Below, piece after piece: positions 33,790 to 45,966 of a DNA stretch of 64,000 nt. Positions within the stretch are counted from its first letter, which is position 1. Every line of letters begins with the position of its first letter. A program made the position numbers and the translations under genes. Under the pieces are notes generated by a model. That model was not told where the DNA came from. It did not search any database and saw only the letters and a list, made by a program, of their open reading frames with translations. Origin of the DNA: Lomentospora prolificans (taxonomy: Eukaryota; Ascomycota; Sordariomycetes; Microascales; Microascaceae); the NCBI GenBank assembly GCA_029532625.1, contig JARFXM010000008.1, forward strand, positions 682,001 through 746,000, in the 5' to 3' direction.

Positions 33790-33915
33790 CGGAGAACAAC
33801 TGAGAACAACAAGCACAAAATTGCCTAGTCACAGTTTTATGACTGGTCGTCTACAGCTTCTAGTTTGCTGGCTCTTTTCCCCTTATTACTCGAGATTATA
33901 GGGCCTGAATCTCCA

Positions 33916-34625
33916 ATGATTGGATGGGAACCTCTAAAAATGGCCGCCTTGTCGGAGCCGAGTTTTAAACCGCCGTCGCTGGATGGGAAAGACAATCGCA
34001 TCTTGGAGATCCACATCATGTCGGATCTGCTTTTAGAGACGCCACGCCCTCTTCCCATGTATCTCGATTTGCTATTGAAGCAAAGTGCAATCGGCTGTAC
34101 GCTGTTTTCGAACATTACTGAAGACCAGAAAGCCACAATCTCTCTATTCAACTCGGACTTTTCTAACACCCATGGCTGGAGCGTTGAGAGGCACAATATG
34201 CTCCACCGAAGAGATATAGACCAGCTTAACAATCAAGTAAAGGCTATTGCGATGCCCGAGCCGCACCGGAGTTACACCAATCTTCGGGCACTGTAGCCCA
34301 ACGCTTCAGCCGGAGGCTAGCGACACTCTACCTGGAGGACGATCGGGGCGTTGTCAGCGCGTTCGCCACAAACTTAACAAGGGAGCACGAGTATTGGATT
34401 AGCCTGTCCGTTCAGTTATGGGTGTTTGGTCATACACTCCACAACTGCGATTTTGTCGATACCAAAACGGGAAAGAGGGTCTTAGCGAACCAGTGGGGTC
34501 ATGGGAGGAAGGATATCTCAACTATGATGTGGAACAAAGTCATTACCATCGATATATTATTTCCCCTGCAATACATGAGGGATCATATCTATCCATCTAG
34601 CCCTATGAACCTGCGCTATTCTTAG
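33916..34625 (+). other. possible broken or unrecognised gene, two offset frames
   Basis: Two open frames follow each other on the plus strand. The first starts at an ATG (33916) and is open to a TAG ending at 34296. The second, in another frame, is open from 34230 to a TAG at 34625 and has no ATG of its own, but looks protein-like (LYLEDDRGVV, EHEYWISLSVQLWVFGH, DTKTGKRVLANQWGHG). The frames overlap by 67 nt. I found no GT-AG pair that joins them in phase, so a frameshifted remnant is more likely than a spliced gene. The product is not recognised. Confidence 0.28.
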
Positions 34626-35184
34626 GTCAATTTAGGATGGTATTTCTCTAGGAATAAGAGCAAGTCTGCTACACACACTCTAACTTCGCTCCATTCAGGC
34701 TGGGCATCTCTATCTCTGCCCTCCCTTGGTGTTTTTCTCATCCATCAGTGTATACTCTCTGTCAGTTCGTTAAATAGGAAGATTTTCACCTACTCATAGG
34801 AGGAAGTTACTAAGGAGATATGACAGAATCTTGGACTTACCTCTCGGGATGCGTTGCCCCTTCCGAAATTGGAATGGGCTTAGAGGAATATCAGCACCAT
34901 GAATACTAGAAGGGAAAGAGCACTGGAGGCCACTTGATTCACGATGCTATTTACTACTATCCCCTTGAGCCCAATCCTATTCACTGATCGCGTAAATCAC
35001 TGCTGCAAAAACTATTTAAAGCCCCCTCCCATCACCCAACACCTTTCAGATCCTTCTCCTCTCCACACTCCACGCGATCACCAAAACCCAACCAAACCCG
35101 AACACGCATGCAAGTGTCTGTGTCTGCCCTTCCTTACAATAACACCTTGAAGTCCTCTATTTTCTTTCCTAAACCTCAGTCATC
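34626..35184. promoter_or_regulatory. upstream region of the small secreted protein gene
   Basis: About 560 bp without a gene. The last 150 bp (C- and A-rich, with many CCC and CACC words, TTTAAA near 35015) suit a promoter and 5' leader for the downstream secreted protein. Confidence 0.45.
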
Positions 35185-36084
35185 ATGCATATTCATGGCG
35201 CTTTTGCCTATTTGGCTATCCTCGGAGCTGTTGCAGTCTCTAGCGTGAGTCCATCTACCCGGAATTGGAGAATTACCCTCACTCCCTCTCTCTCTCTCTC
35301 TCGGAGAGAAGACACTCGAGCATTCTGACTATTCGGCATAAACTAGTTGAACCTCGTCCCAGCAATTCAAGCTCAGGAAATCAGCTCAAACGGCCTTCCT
35401 GAGGGTTATGTTGAGGTCCCCATGTCGTGGCACTTCAATTTCGATGGCGAGGTCATCACCGTCAACGGAACCATCGAGGTACGTCACCCTTTCGACTAGA
35501 ACACTGTATCAACAGCTCTAACTGTATGACCTTATAGGAGGCCATGGCCCACGTGAAGGAGGCCAAGCCTGATCTCAACGAGAATCAGGTTCTCGACGCC
35601 GTTAACGGTGGTAGCACTCCTGCTACGGACCGATCCAACGTACGTCCCTGTTCCCGGATTGGTTCCCAAACACTACCATCCCCTCTAAGACTATGGATTG
35701 TGGACTGTGGAAAGCTCTAACAAACCTCACTATCAGGCCGCCAACAGCCTTTGGCCCCCGACCATCGAATGCATCAATGACAAGACAATAATGCGCGCAG
35801 TCCGCTCAAAAATCCTTATCGGCATCGGTTACCTCAACAAACTCGATGCCCACTGTGGTGTTCCAAAGGGTAACCAGTGCGCCCGAGTCAGTTGCAGCTG
35901 GGACTCGGCCATTTTCCTCTGTGATGGTAACATGAGCGACGATAGGCGCCCCAACCCTGCCTGCTCGGCTGTGGGCACTCTGGCTCAGGATATGATTGAC
36001 CAGTGTCATGGCTCTAAGCTCATTGCGATTTGCGACGACAAAGATAACGGATATAGCGTTGTCATTAGTGGCACACCTTGTTGA
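35185..36084 (+). CDS. small secreted cysteine-rich protein, effector-like
   Basis: This is a putative secreted protein of unknown function. Four exons (35185-35244, 35347-35478, 35538-35639, 35737-36084), all joined in phase 0, encode 213 residues. The N-terminus MHIHGAFAYLAILGAVAVSS is a signal peptide. The mature part has a polar linker (residues about 25-95, with one NGT sequon) and a C-terminal domain with all nine cysteines (IEC, HCG, QCA, VSC, FLC, PAC, DQC, AIC, PC). The RVSCSWDSAIFLCDGN block resembles a motif found in other small secreted fungal proteins. A (CT)n microsatellite lies in intron 1. Effectors and antimicrobial secreted proteins have this architecture, but no activity is proven. 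The odd number of cysteines leaves one unpaired or in a dimer. Confidence 0.8.
35286..35302. repeat. (CT)n microsatellite in intron 1 of secreted-protein gene
   Basis: Eight and a half CT units within the 102-nt first intron. Length variation here would not change the protein. Confidence 0.85.
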
Positions 36085-37316
36085 ACGGCTCGGCCATGGG
36101 TTCTACAATAGTGTGACGGTGGTTAGTCGAAGGAGAGATGGAGGAAGAAGAGACGGGGGAACTTTTGGAGGGAGAAATAGAGACGAGAGGTGAAGCAAAT
36201 AAAATAAATAAACAGGGTTAAAAAAAATAATTGGCAAAAAAAGCTCGGTTTCGGGGGCGAACCCGTACTACCTACGAAAACCGTCCGGAGTGTTTTCTAA
36301 CCAATGAGTCGCTGGCCCTGGCCCGCCAAACCATCGTGATTGCAGGATCACTTGAACAACTCGGCTGATCATTTGGTATCTTAGCCTCATATATAAAGTT
36401 ACGGTCGGGGTCTACGTTCGGCGTGTGAGGATTGAGAGGGAAGGAGCGCAAGGGAGAGCTTCCTTCCTCGAGTTGCTGAGCGCGGATCTTCGATGCACTA
36501 CTGAGTGGAGGGCGAACTGTCATGACTCGATTCCTACCCGGATTTGACCAATGTTGGTTGATTAAGCCGAGATATTGGGGAGTTCCTGGGAATAAAATAC
36601 GTCAACAAGGAGGCCTGAGGTCTCGGTTAACGCTAATTAATCTCTTACGGGCATCCGAACGGATAGGCGTCGCGAGATATATGCAACCGTAAAGCCGGAA
36701 CTTAAAATGGTCTTTTACCTAGTTGGGGTGTTACAGCTTGTGAGCTTCCGGTTCTTTCGAGCAGAAGCATACAAATCATGGAAGACGAGCTCGAGTCGTC
36801 TCGGTAGTGTCTTCAAGGCGGCCTCGCTAGCACAGAGAAGAGTCCGGGTTATGCCCGCTCTCAAGTCCTGCGTCCGCTTTGAACCGGGGTCTCAGAATAT
36901 GGAACCGTATCCATTGTACTATGTGGACTGCTGCTTGAAAGTTTTCACTCCCTAGGGTATGGCCGTATGGCCCCGAGGCGCAAGGTGGGAGGCTCGAGTT
37001 CAAAGCTGGCTAAACGTTAAAACACGGACGCGTCTAGTATATGGTGGATTCGTGAAGCCAATTTCTAGCAAAGAACGATATCGCGACCTCCTGGAGGCCA
37101 AAATGCCAACGTTGAAGTACAAGGAATGAATAATATGTGGAATATTCCTCCGGAATCCCTGCCTTCCCCGCGGGTACTGCGGCGGCACAAGTGGGCCTGC
37201 AAACATTCCGACAGCATGTCCAGAACTTTACTATAGGAATACCACGGCTGCCCCCACACGCTCTATTCCTACCCTCACCTCCCCGATCACCAGCCCAACT
37301 ACCGCTCGCAGTATCC
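36085..37316. other. intergenic, no gene supported
   Basis: 1.2 kb with only short overlapping frames, the 3' flank of the secreted-protein gene, and the end of the decayed F-box-like locus. No repeat, RNA or gene was recognised. Confidence 0.4.
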
Positions 37317-38596
37317 TTACAGTAGTCCGTGGCGTCCCAGCGAATTGAGTTGGAATCCATAGCGTGACACCGGGCCCGGAAAGGAGCCACATTGGACCAC
37401 ATCGCCACGCGGCCGAAAGAGATGGTTCGGTCCCAGCAGATGCGGAAGCCTACGGTTTGGTCGCGACCTCTCTCGGCAAGGCACCTCATACTCGAGCTTG
37501 TTTCCGGTGATACGACGCCGTGTGAGAATGCAGGCGCAGGAGATTTTCTGAGATCGGGTCGTTAATGATAGCCCCCGGAGTATCATACTCTTCCTTGTTG
37601 TCGTCGTTTTCCACGCCTTTAGGCTCGCGAGGGACGGTATACTACAAGCAGTTGCACCCTGTTGGGCTGTAATTGAGCATCTCAGGGACCTCACCGGGTC
37701 CAGCCAGAACAATATACTTGGCCGCATTCTCCCTGGGCTTTCCTACCGCACTCCTCACGTCTGACGCCCTGAGCCTAGGACCCTCAGGGAAGTCGGACTT
37801 CAAAAGAAGATCGGTCTCCCCGCTCCACTCCAGGACGAGCTCCAGTTTGTAGTCGACACAGTACCTCAGCCGAGCCGTTGGCCGCGGCATTTCCTCGGGA
37901 TAGTACCGTCAGCACACGGAGCATAGTGTATCGTGACTTGGATGGCTGCACTGCGCGAGAACACCCTCTACTGCCACATAGGCCGTCTCTCGGAGCTTTC
38001 CCCGTGTCCACGCCGTGACGTCTTCCCATTTTATTTTGACATGCGAGCAGAGGCTCAGGTAGCCCTGGTATGTGAGGCACACCCGGTTCTTCCACTAGTC
38101 TTTCTCCTCTCTGCTAGAGAGAACAGGCGCGCCGGTTGGTCCGTGAAACATTTGGAGCAATGCAGTTTCCTTTCCTTGAGATAGGCCGTCTGTCTCAATC
38201 TTTCGGCGGCCCAATATCGCAGCGGCCGGTAGGGCGGATCAACCGCCTCGGTGCATTTCAAACAGCCGTGATCGGCGAGAATGTACCTCGAGAGCACGCG
38301 TCTAGGGTCACTGCCCCAGCGCGTACGCTCCAGCAGCGTACCGCGAGCGCCATAACCACAGAAGAAGTCTGGGCAGGTAAAAGAATGGCCCCCGCATTCT
38401 TTCTCGCAAGAATGATACACGACATGGTGTAAATGTGGTCTCGAAACTCGGCACTGTCTAGAATGTGCCGGAGGACGAGGTACGGGACCGGCAAGGGCTC
38501 GAGGCTTGAGATAATCTGCCCTAAGATCTCGTCGGAGAAGCGAGATAAGGGGCCAAGGTGGGCATTGTAACACATCCGGGCTACGAGCGGATCCAT
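37317..38596 (-). pseudogene. decayed F-box-like gene
   Basis: Read on the minus strand from the ATG at 38596, the start MDPLVARMCYNAHLG and the following LSRFSDEILGQIISSLEPL look like an F-box N-terminus. The coding signal then moves to a second frame (FFCGYGARG, CLKCTEAVDPP, LHCSKCFTDQPARL, paired CxxC motifs) and back to a third near 38100 (VCLTYQGYLSLCSH). It meets an in-frame TGA at 37911-37909, resumes after it (EEMPRPTARLRYCVDYKLEL, LVLEWSGETDLLL) and shifts again near 37640-37490, ending in EVRCLAERGRDQTVGF. At least three frame changes plus a stop show a broken gene. I could not find introns that would explain them. F-box proteins recruit substrates to SCF ubiquitin ligases. The Cys-rich segment suggests zinc binding. 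The homology call rests on motif shape only. Confidence 0.5.
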
Positions 38597-40681
38597 CTTC
38601 TACTCCAAGGCCTAGAGCTTCCGCGTCATGAGTTCTGCTTCGCCGTTTTTCCATGTTAGAGGTGTTAGGAACCCGAGTGTCGTTGTCTCCGGGACGGCTC
38701 TGGGTAGCTCCCGTGCTGAATCTTCGGGTTCTGTCGATGGAGATTTAGATAGGAGATGCTATCCAGGCGCGGAAACTGTCGACAGTTGGCATTGCCCCGG
38801 TTCGGGGCGGTAGTATTGCCACTTGAGCCGATAGACATGTTGTCCCTTCGAGTTGACTCGGTAGATTCTTCTAGATATTGCCTTTTCTTACGGCTTGTTT
38901 GTCTCTTCATTAAGCCTTGGCGTCCGCGTCAAAGTAGTCAAAGTAGTCTTGTAGGAACCCTTAGCTAGAACTTGATAGCTGCGTGAACATATAACATCAT
39001 GGGCGAAGAGAATAAACAAGGACGTAGACTGCGGGCGACAGATAATCCCCCGACGACCGAGTGTCTCATCATGGCCCTCGTTTATGTGCGCGATGCGCCG
39101 TCTTACCGACGACGCTCGCTCCTTGCGGAAGCTAGGGTCATGATTTAGGTGGTTTGCGTGGGGAATACTTGGAGCGAACTTCTAGTCTGGTGAAATCGCG
39201 TCTTGAAGCCTGTGAAGGCGAGTTAGCACCCTTTAGTCACGATGCGTATCTTTCGGCCCAAGCATCAAGTGCGCGTGAGATCCACTTCGGGTCTGCCATC
39301 CAAAAAGGCCATTTCCAGCGCTGAACCCCGAAACTGCCGCATACCTTCCGCGCCTAGGTAGGCTAACCCGGCCCCCAACGGAATAGCAGGCTAGGCCGCA
39401 CAACCAAGGCACCTGAAAGGATATCCGACGTAGCTCCGATTGCTGAGCGTTAACTCCCTGTCATAAGGGCATCTTAGTTTGGTCTCGGCAGACCGGGCTT
39501 CTTCGGTGTGTTTGAAAGATTTTCGACACCGTTGTGCTGTGAAAAAATAGCACGGTCGGGCCTAGATCGGATTGAATTAGGCTCCCGCAGTACCGTACCC
39601 ACATCGTGAGGTGGCAAACTTTGCGCCCTGACAAGGCCCGCATATGCAGGTGATCCACGCGTTCCAGCCCTCGAGCTCGGGAGCAAGCATTTCGGGGATA
39701 ACCCGGTGCTGGGTTCGCCTCACTACATGAGGGGGTTATGGAGAAGACGGAACCCGCACGCACAGGAGTCTCGGAACAAGTTCAAAATTTATATAAAAAA
39801 GAAAAACAAACATTCCAAAAGAGATGGATATATAAAGCTCCTGCGAGGAGGTCCGACATCGCTAATTCTAGCTCATCATAAAAAAAAAAAAAAAAATCAT
39901 CAATGCCCTCGCACCAAATGCCAATGCCTCCCACTCTGGTAAATGCAAGGTTCTTCAATCGCACGCGGGGAGGTTCAACGTGCTCCGCTGATGAGGGAAA
40001 ACATAAGGAAAAAAAAAGAGGACAAAAGAACGATTCCTGAAATGCTTTAATCCACGCCACGTAAATGCCATATTAGAAGCAATAATTTCAAAAGTCCTTA
40101 GGTTTCCTTCTCGTTCTAGACGGATCCACCGTGGAGAGGGATAAAATCCCTCAGATGGGTAAGTCGAGTCGAGGTCTCGTGATCAGTATTGCAATGCAAT
40201 AGGGCCTCTGGGATAACGTCGTTCTGCATGCTCGGTGGTATGCGTTGCCAGCGATGGATGTGCTTGAGCCAATTTACTGGGCCGTTCGGCATCGTGGGGA
40301 CTCCGACGGTGGGGTTAGCGATATCGCTTGGGGCCAGACCCGATTCATTTACCGACATGAGATGGGCGCGGCCCAATAGAGGCAAAAAGGATAAAAAACA
40401 GAGACCAAAAAAAACCCATCGTTATCGTAAAGCCCCGGCTCACGGGCTTCGATTAGTCGCAATGCGTCCTGGCATCCGGGTGCAAGGATGGGAGAACAAT
40501 CCACAGGATGTTCGAGTAAACATCATAACGTCATGGGTCGTGCATCCTGTGCATAGAAAAATATGTATCAAGTCGTAGGGGGGATGGCGTAATTTAGCCA
40601 ACACGTGGTAACTCCCAGGTTAGAAATATATCGTGTGATCGAGTCCAGTCGAGCCAGACGCACGACACCACCGCCGATACT
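38597..40681. other. intergenic, no gene supported
   Basis: 2.1 kb without a convincing gene. It includes a 17-base A run (39880-39896) and several short frames on both strands. The nearest features are the decayed F-box-like locus and the 3' end of the disordered fungal protein. Confidence 0.4.
39880..39896. repeat. poly(A)17 tract
   Basis: A run of 17 A residues in intergenic DNA. The plus-strand ORF it overlaps encodes only a lysine run and is not a gene. Confidence 0.85.
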
Positions 40682-42160
40682 TCAGCAATTGACAGGCACC
40701 CATCGTGTGGGGATCCCATCAGATCGAACCTCATACGGCTTCGTAATCGGCTTCCTGGGCGGCAGTGCCCATCTCGCACGGCCGGGGCGTTGGTCGTCTA
40801 GCTTACCCCGTTTGCGCATGGCCATCTCGAGGACGGCTATGCGAATGAAGTCCGGGTTCTCACGCATCTCGCGCTGCCGCATGGCGCCCGGTGGAGAGGA
40901 AAATGAAGTCTGATTCGGTGATTGTGGTTGAGGTGGGTATGACTGGGATGAGCAAGAGGAGGATGATGATGAGGAGCGAGATATGCCAGGTGATGGGGTC
41001 GACGCACTCATCGGACCCTGCGATCGCTGGACTCTGTACGTCTGCATTTGGATAGAAGCAGCGAAAGACCGCGTGAGTGACCGTGATAGGTTCCTAGAGT
41101 TAGGCTCCATAGGTGATCCAGTGGTCGGGTTAAGATACCGCCGCAGGGCAGCGGACGGCTCTTCGTCGAGGACGGGGGGACGGCGTTCATCGGTGTACGG
41201 AACTTTCGGATCAATAGTGAGGATAGACCGGGTGAGGAGGTCTTCAGGTGGAATGGAAACCAAGGTAAGAGAGGAAAAGGATTTCGCCGCCGAACGGATG
41301 GCTCGTAACGACGCCGTGAGGTTGGACTTGAAGGCTGACTTGAGAGGCAGTTGTGAGAAAGCATTCCCTCGCTTCGCACTAGCAGCTGGTGAGGGATCGA
41401 AAACCCGGAAATCGAGTTCTTCGATAGCGATAGTGGACGAGAGCGGGTGAGCAACGGGCTCGCCAGTCGAGGATGAAGAAACAGGCTGGAGAGACCGTCG
41501 TGTGGGCTGTGATGGCCTGCGGCGGCCTCGGTAAGGTGGGGTTACTGGCGAGAACCCGGTAGAGAGACTAGCATCTAACGGCGACGAGGCGCCTGACAAG
41601 GAGGGTACGGATTCTAAAGAAACAGTCCTAGTCGACGAAAACGAACCCATGAGGCCGTCATTAAACGATGAAGCATCGTCATCCCGACTATCTGTGAGAT
41701 CCGCCGGGTCCGCGAGCAGCACGTCCATCGGGCTCCTGGAGAACGAAATGCTCAACTCCTTCTCCGGTACCTGCTCACCCTCAATCATGGGGACCAGTGT
41801 ATTTGCATCTTCATTGAGTTGCTTCCTCCGTATGGTTCCACGGCCGCCTTTGGGCCGGGGAATGGTAGTGACGGCTAGCAAGGCATGGATCGAGGGCGGC
41901 ACAGCATCGGGAGAGCACACATCTCGTGGTCGCTGGGATTGGTGTCGGCCCTGATGGTGGTATTTAGTTGCAAATGCACTCGACTCTCGTTTCGATTTCG
42001 TGGGGATTTGCAAGGGTACGGCGGCGACGTTGTGTCTAGTGGTCACGGGCGTCATGGCCGTCGATGCCGTTGTTGTCGTGCCATGTGGAGGAGGACAGGA
42101 AGTGCACGTGGATACGACCATTAACTTGGCGTCCTTGCCGCCTCTGAGCGACTTGCCCAT
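40682..42160 (-). CDS. conserved fungal protein, function unknown
   Basis: One exon gives 492 residues. The product is mostly disordered and rich in Ser, Thr, Pro and Arg. Two blocks look folded or conserved. The N-terminal MGKSLRGGKDAKLMVV is followed by CTSCPPPHG, a CxxC pair. The C-terminal segment includes NPDFIRIAVLEMAMRKRGKL and ends in a basic WALPPRKP stretch. In between are Ser-rich tracts (SRSSSSSSSCSSQS). No membrane segment or signal peptide is seen. The ATG at 42160 is chosen; in-frame extension to 42478 uses only non-ATG starts. The role is unknown. Disorder with conserved ends suggests a scaffold or regulated phosphoprotein, as inference only. Confidence 0.7.
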   Translation of the reverse strand: MGKSLRGGKDAKLMVVSTCTSCPPPHGTTTTASTAMTPVTTRHNVAAVPLQIPTKSKRESSAFATKYHHQGRHQSQRPRDVCSPDAVPPSIHALLAVTTIPRPKGGRGTIRRKQLNEDANTLVPMIEGEQVPEKELSISFSRSPMDVLLADPADLTDSRDDDASSFNDGLMGSFSSTRTVSLESVPSLSGASSPLDASLSTGFSPVTPPYRGRRRPSQPTRRSLQPVSSSSTGEPVAHPLSSTIAIEELDFRVFDPSPAASAKRGNAFSQLPLKSAFKSNLTASLRAIRSAAKSFSSLTLVSIPPEDLLTRSILTIDPKVPYTDERRPPVLDEEPSAALRRYLNPTTGSPMEPNSRNLSRSLTRSFAASIQMQTYRVQRSQGPMSASTPSPGISRSSSSSSSCSSQSYPPQPQSPNQTSFSSPPGAMRQREMRENPDFIRIAVLEMAMRKRGKLDDQRPGRARWALPPRKPITKPYEVRSDGIPTRWVPVNC

Positions 42161-45100
42161 GATGGCGGTGACAATCAAGGTGCGAATAACTTGAACTGTT
42201 CCCACGTTTGCTTGGTCTCTTCTGTCTTCATACTTTTTTCCCGCGGTGAGACGAAAGGGACGGGAGTGTTTAGGTTTTGACTGCCTGCTGACGGTGGCAA
42301 CGCTTGAGTGTAGGTAGGGCAAAGGGGAAGGAATCGTTGGGCTGAGATGGTGGTGGCGGCGGGCGGTGCTAGTCTTGAGAGAAATGGCCGGCCAAAGTTG
42401 AACAGCGCGATGGGGTGAATGAGAGAATGGTGGACGAATGCGGCAAGAGTGGATGCGACCACAGGAGACAAGGGACACAACCAGCTGGCGTTATGAGCCG
42501 GCAGGATCCAAAGTGACCCCGGACGGTGAGGGAAGATGAAGGAGGGCGTGGCCAGGCGGGTAGTTCAAGGTACCGGGCTGGTACTGGCCAGCTGGTACTC
42601 GACGAAACTAATTGGGGCCTGGTGGGCGCTGGCAGTGATCAGGTACACAGAAAGTAGGAGTGTTGTGGGGATCAGGAAAGAACATCGGGGCCTTTTGGGA
42701 AGGAACTCTCAAGTGCTCCTGGAGATGAGGGGACCTGCCTTGCCTGGGTTGAGACCCCGACCGGACTACGATTACGAAGGATTGATGGGTGCCGGTGCGG
42801 CAATAATTCGCTCTCCGCCAATTAATAATTGCAAACTGTCCGCCCACGATTCGTCCCTGGTGAATGCCAACAATTAAAACGGGTGATTCGTCCCAGCCAT
42901 TGCAACCTCCCCAACATCAAGACACATATTTTTTCTTGTTCGTCCGGGGTTTGCGCGCATTACGCATCCCGACCCGACCCGTTTTTCCTTTCTCAAAGGA
43001 CCCGAGGGCGTGGGAGCAGCGCAGCAAGACCACAGAAAAGAAATTGGCAGTACCAAAGGACACGAGAGACCCCCGCTGGAAGCTTTTTCCAGTACGTAAC
43101 AGATGCGGGAGAAGCACGGGAGAAAAGTTTTTTCCCGCTCCGGTTCCGCCATCTGAACCAAAGGGTCTAAAATTTAAATTAGGGCAGATTCTTGAGTAAG
43201 TGATGGGAGTTGTGATTTGGCACGCAGGCCTGCTCAGGAAGACATCATAACCCGCCTGTACGGAGTCCTTGCGAAAGACGTAAAATTTCTGGAGGTCTAT
43301 CCTTCCCTTTTTTGCTCCTTCCAAGGCGATGGTGTGAATTACGTCCGTGTCATTCCGCTGACGCCAGCGCACGATGACCTACCCCAATCTGCGTCGGGAG
43401 TATTATTATTCGAAAGTAGTGAGTGAGCTGGGGTGCAAGTCTCAAGTGGTGTGTGACGTCGTTAGTGCCCGCACACTTTCCTCGCTCGGATATCGGGACA
43501 AGTGACATAGGGCGACTTATTAGTGGCGTGCCTCGAGACCGACTTAGTACAAGCGTGGTAGGTGGTATGTCACGTTGACCTGGCCTCGAGACTTCATCGT
43601 AACGGGGCCTTGGCTTCTTTTTATTGGTCCGGGCGCGTATCTTCTCCAGTTGAGACGGCCTGTAGCAAACAAGTCTGGACCTTTGTGTCGTCTTCGGAGC
43701 TGATATTACTACGAGAGGCATCTCGTTGTCCCTCTCGTTTGGTCAGGTCGCTCGTCGCCTGTTCGGAAATGGCGCGGGCATTTCTGTCTGCCCTCGACCC
43801 CTCATTTCAACAGGAATCAAGCATCCGTCCTCCCTGTATTAGGCCTAATCTTGGAGGGGAAGATATGGCGCCAAGAGGCGGCGATGGTGAGAGAGTCGAG
43901 TCCTCTCCGCGAACGACTTCAGCCACAGCCATCGAAGCAGCAACCAACGTCATCCTCACCTGAGGAAAAGAAGAGCAAAAAGATGCAAAGATTTGGAGAA
44001 ATCGTGTGTGCTTCCTATCTCGAACTCTATTGATGTACATATAACCGATTTAAACCGTACCAAACAGTTGACCCAGCAAACTGCGTTGCGCGCGCTGTCC
44101 TGGAAGATGCAAAGCGGGCAAAGAAAGGTAGGAACCAATTCCAGGGTCACCGTGCTAAATAATCATCAATGACACAGTGGATCTCGAAGCTTAGATAAGA
44201 TCTCTCCGATAAAGCGTCTTGCAGGGAATAATAGCTGCGGCTATCTATCACAACCTATCTGTCCGGCTCCAGCCCCAGCTCCAGCTGATAAGCCTCGCCA
44301 TGACCCAAGAAGGGAGCTTGCTTGCCGATGACGTTGTGCCACCAGAGACACTCCTTCGCCCTTATTTGATAATAGTAATCGCCGATAAATGAAAGTCGCT
44401 ACACACCCCAGCTTCTCCTCCCCAGCTCGAAAGATAACGAGCGCCCGCAAGACCATGATATAATCATCGTGCTCCGCGCCTGATTCGACAGATCCAAGTT
44501 GCAAATGCTCAATTCCTCCTATTTCTCATGCTGATCGTATGCTTGTCTTTGATAGCAGACTATAGAAACAATTGTGCGATGATGCTCCCACGGGAAAGTT
44601 TGATTGTGTTTCTCCGCGGATCTTGCGCTCGCAAGCGTCCATGAGGCCCATGGTCCTTTGGCCTGCCTGATACCCTGCCGCTCTCGTCCTTGTGTCCGAC
44701 GACGAACCAAGCCCCCGCTTAGCCAGGCTCGTCGGCGCACAAAGTACCATGCGATAGAGACTACACCATGCTGGTACATGGCTGTGGAACACATCCCAAA
44801 TCTCTTGCGGCCGCTGGAGCTGCACCTTACATTACATGTCGCCTCGACTCGCTGCGAGAGTCTGATTCAAGCAAAGACATGTACACTATAACCAGATTCA
44901 TACTCGTCTCGCATCCTACGTTATCTCGTACAAGATAGCGTCACCCTTTTACGATGCCTTTATGTGTTCTTACTACGGATAGGTTTGTCAAACTTTAGCA
45001 ATACCTTTGGTATCGTCGCCGTAGATGATAAGGCCTCCGATACATTGATTAAAGTGCTATCTTGAATTTCTAAACGTGTCCTACCTAGATATATATACAT

Positions 45101-45966
45101 ATCTATGCTATGGAGAATCCGATTCTCTTACGTGACGCTCTTGCTTCATTTCTAGAGCTATCTTGGATATGGGGTTGTAGACTGATCTTGATAGCGACCG
45201 ACGCATCAGACTTCTGAAGATACTACGATCATCTTGAATGTTGAAAAAGCAGTCAAGTTACTCATCCCATTACGTGAATCCAAAAAAAGAAAATGCTATC
45301 AATACGCGAAAACCGCTTAGAGATTCTAGAGATACGACTGTCGAGAAACAAGCGGCATCGATGGCCATTCCTCCACTTTCATTAGCTCGGCCATGGGCAT
45401 CTCAAAACGCAAGTCTGCTCATTTCTGCCATGGCCATGGTCTAAGAGTGAGACTTGAGGAGGTTTCACAGGTACACTAAGTAGGAAACGGTACTCGCCGA
45501 TGATTCGAACAGCTCACAGGCTACGCGGCTCTCAAATAGGCTTTTTCTTTTCGACTCTTCACACAAAGTCACCAGCTAACAGAAGAGACCAGAAAAAAAA
45601 AGGAAAAAAAGAAAAAGAAAAGAAGAGAGAAAAGTCTGGACGCGCCAAGCAGTCGAAACGCAAAATACCACCCGAGGAACTCCTGGGAGATGGAAAAAAT
45701 CTAAGTACCGGCTGAAATGTTTTTTGGGCTAGATGCCATCTAGCCAGGAAAAATAATAACAAGGGCGAGAGGTTCGAAACGAGTTGGAATACTTATGAAG
45801 GCCCCTTGATTGGATATAAAGAGAAGGAGAATGGATAAGTGAATGTATCGAGGCTACAGGGTATATATGCATTGTGAAGGGTCCCCTTTCCTTCAATGCT
45901 TGGTTAAAAATGAGGAAAGGACAAAAGAAAATCACCGTGCCATGCCAACAGACAGAAATCTTTGCC
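42161..45966. other. long intergenic region without a supported gene
   Basis: 3.8 kb between the start of the disordered protein gene (-) and the FMP27 stop (-). CCAGCTGG/GGCTGG words cluster at 42480-42605, the promoter of the disordered protein gene. A purine tract of about 45 bp lies at 45591-45634, near the FMP27 3' end. Open frames up to 133 codons overlap on both strands and show no known motif. Confidence 0.45.
45591..45634. repeat. polypurine tract
   Basis: About 44 bases of almost pure A and G downstream of the FMP27 stop codon. The matching frame encodes only Lys/Glu runs and is not a gene. Confidence 0.75.
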
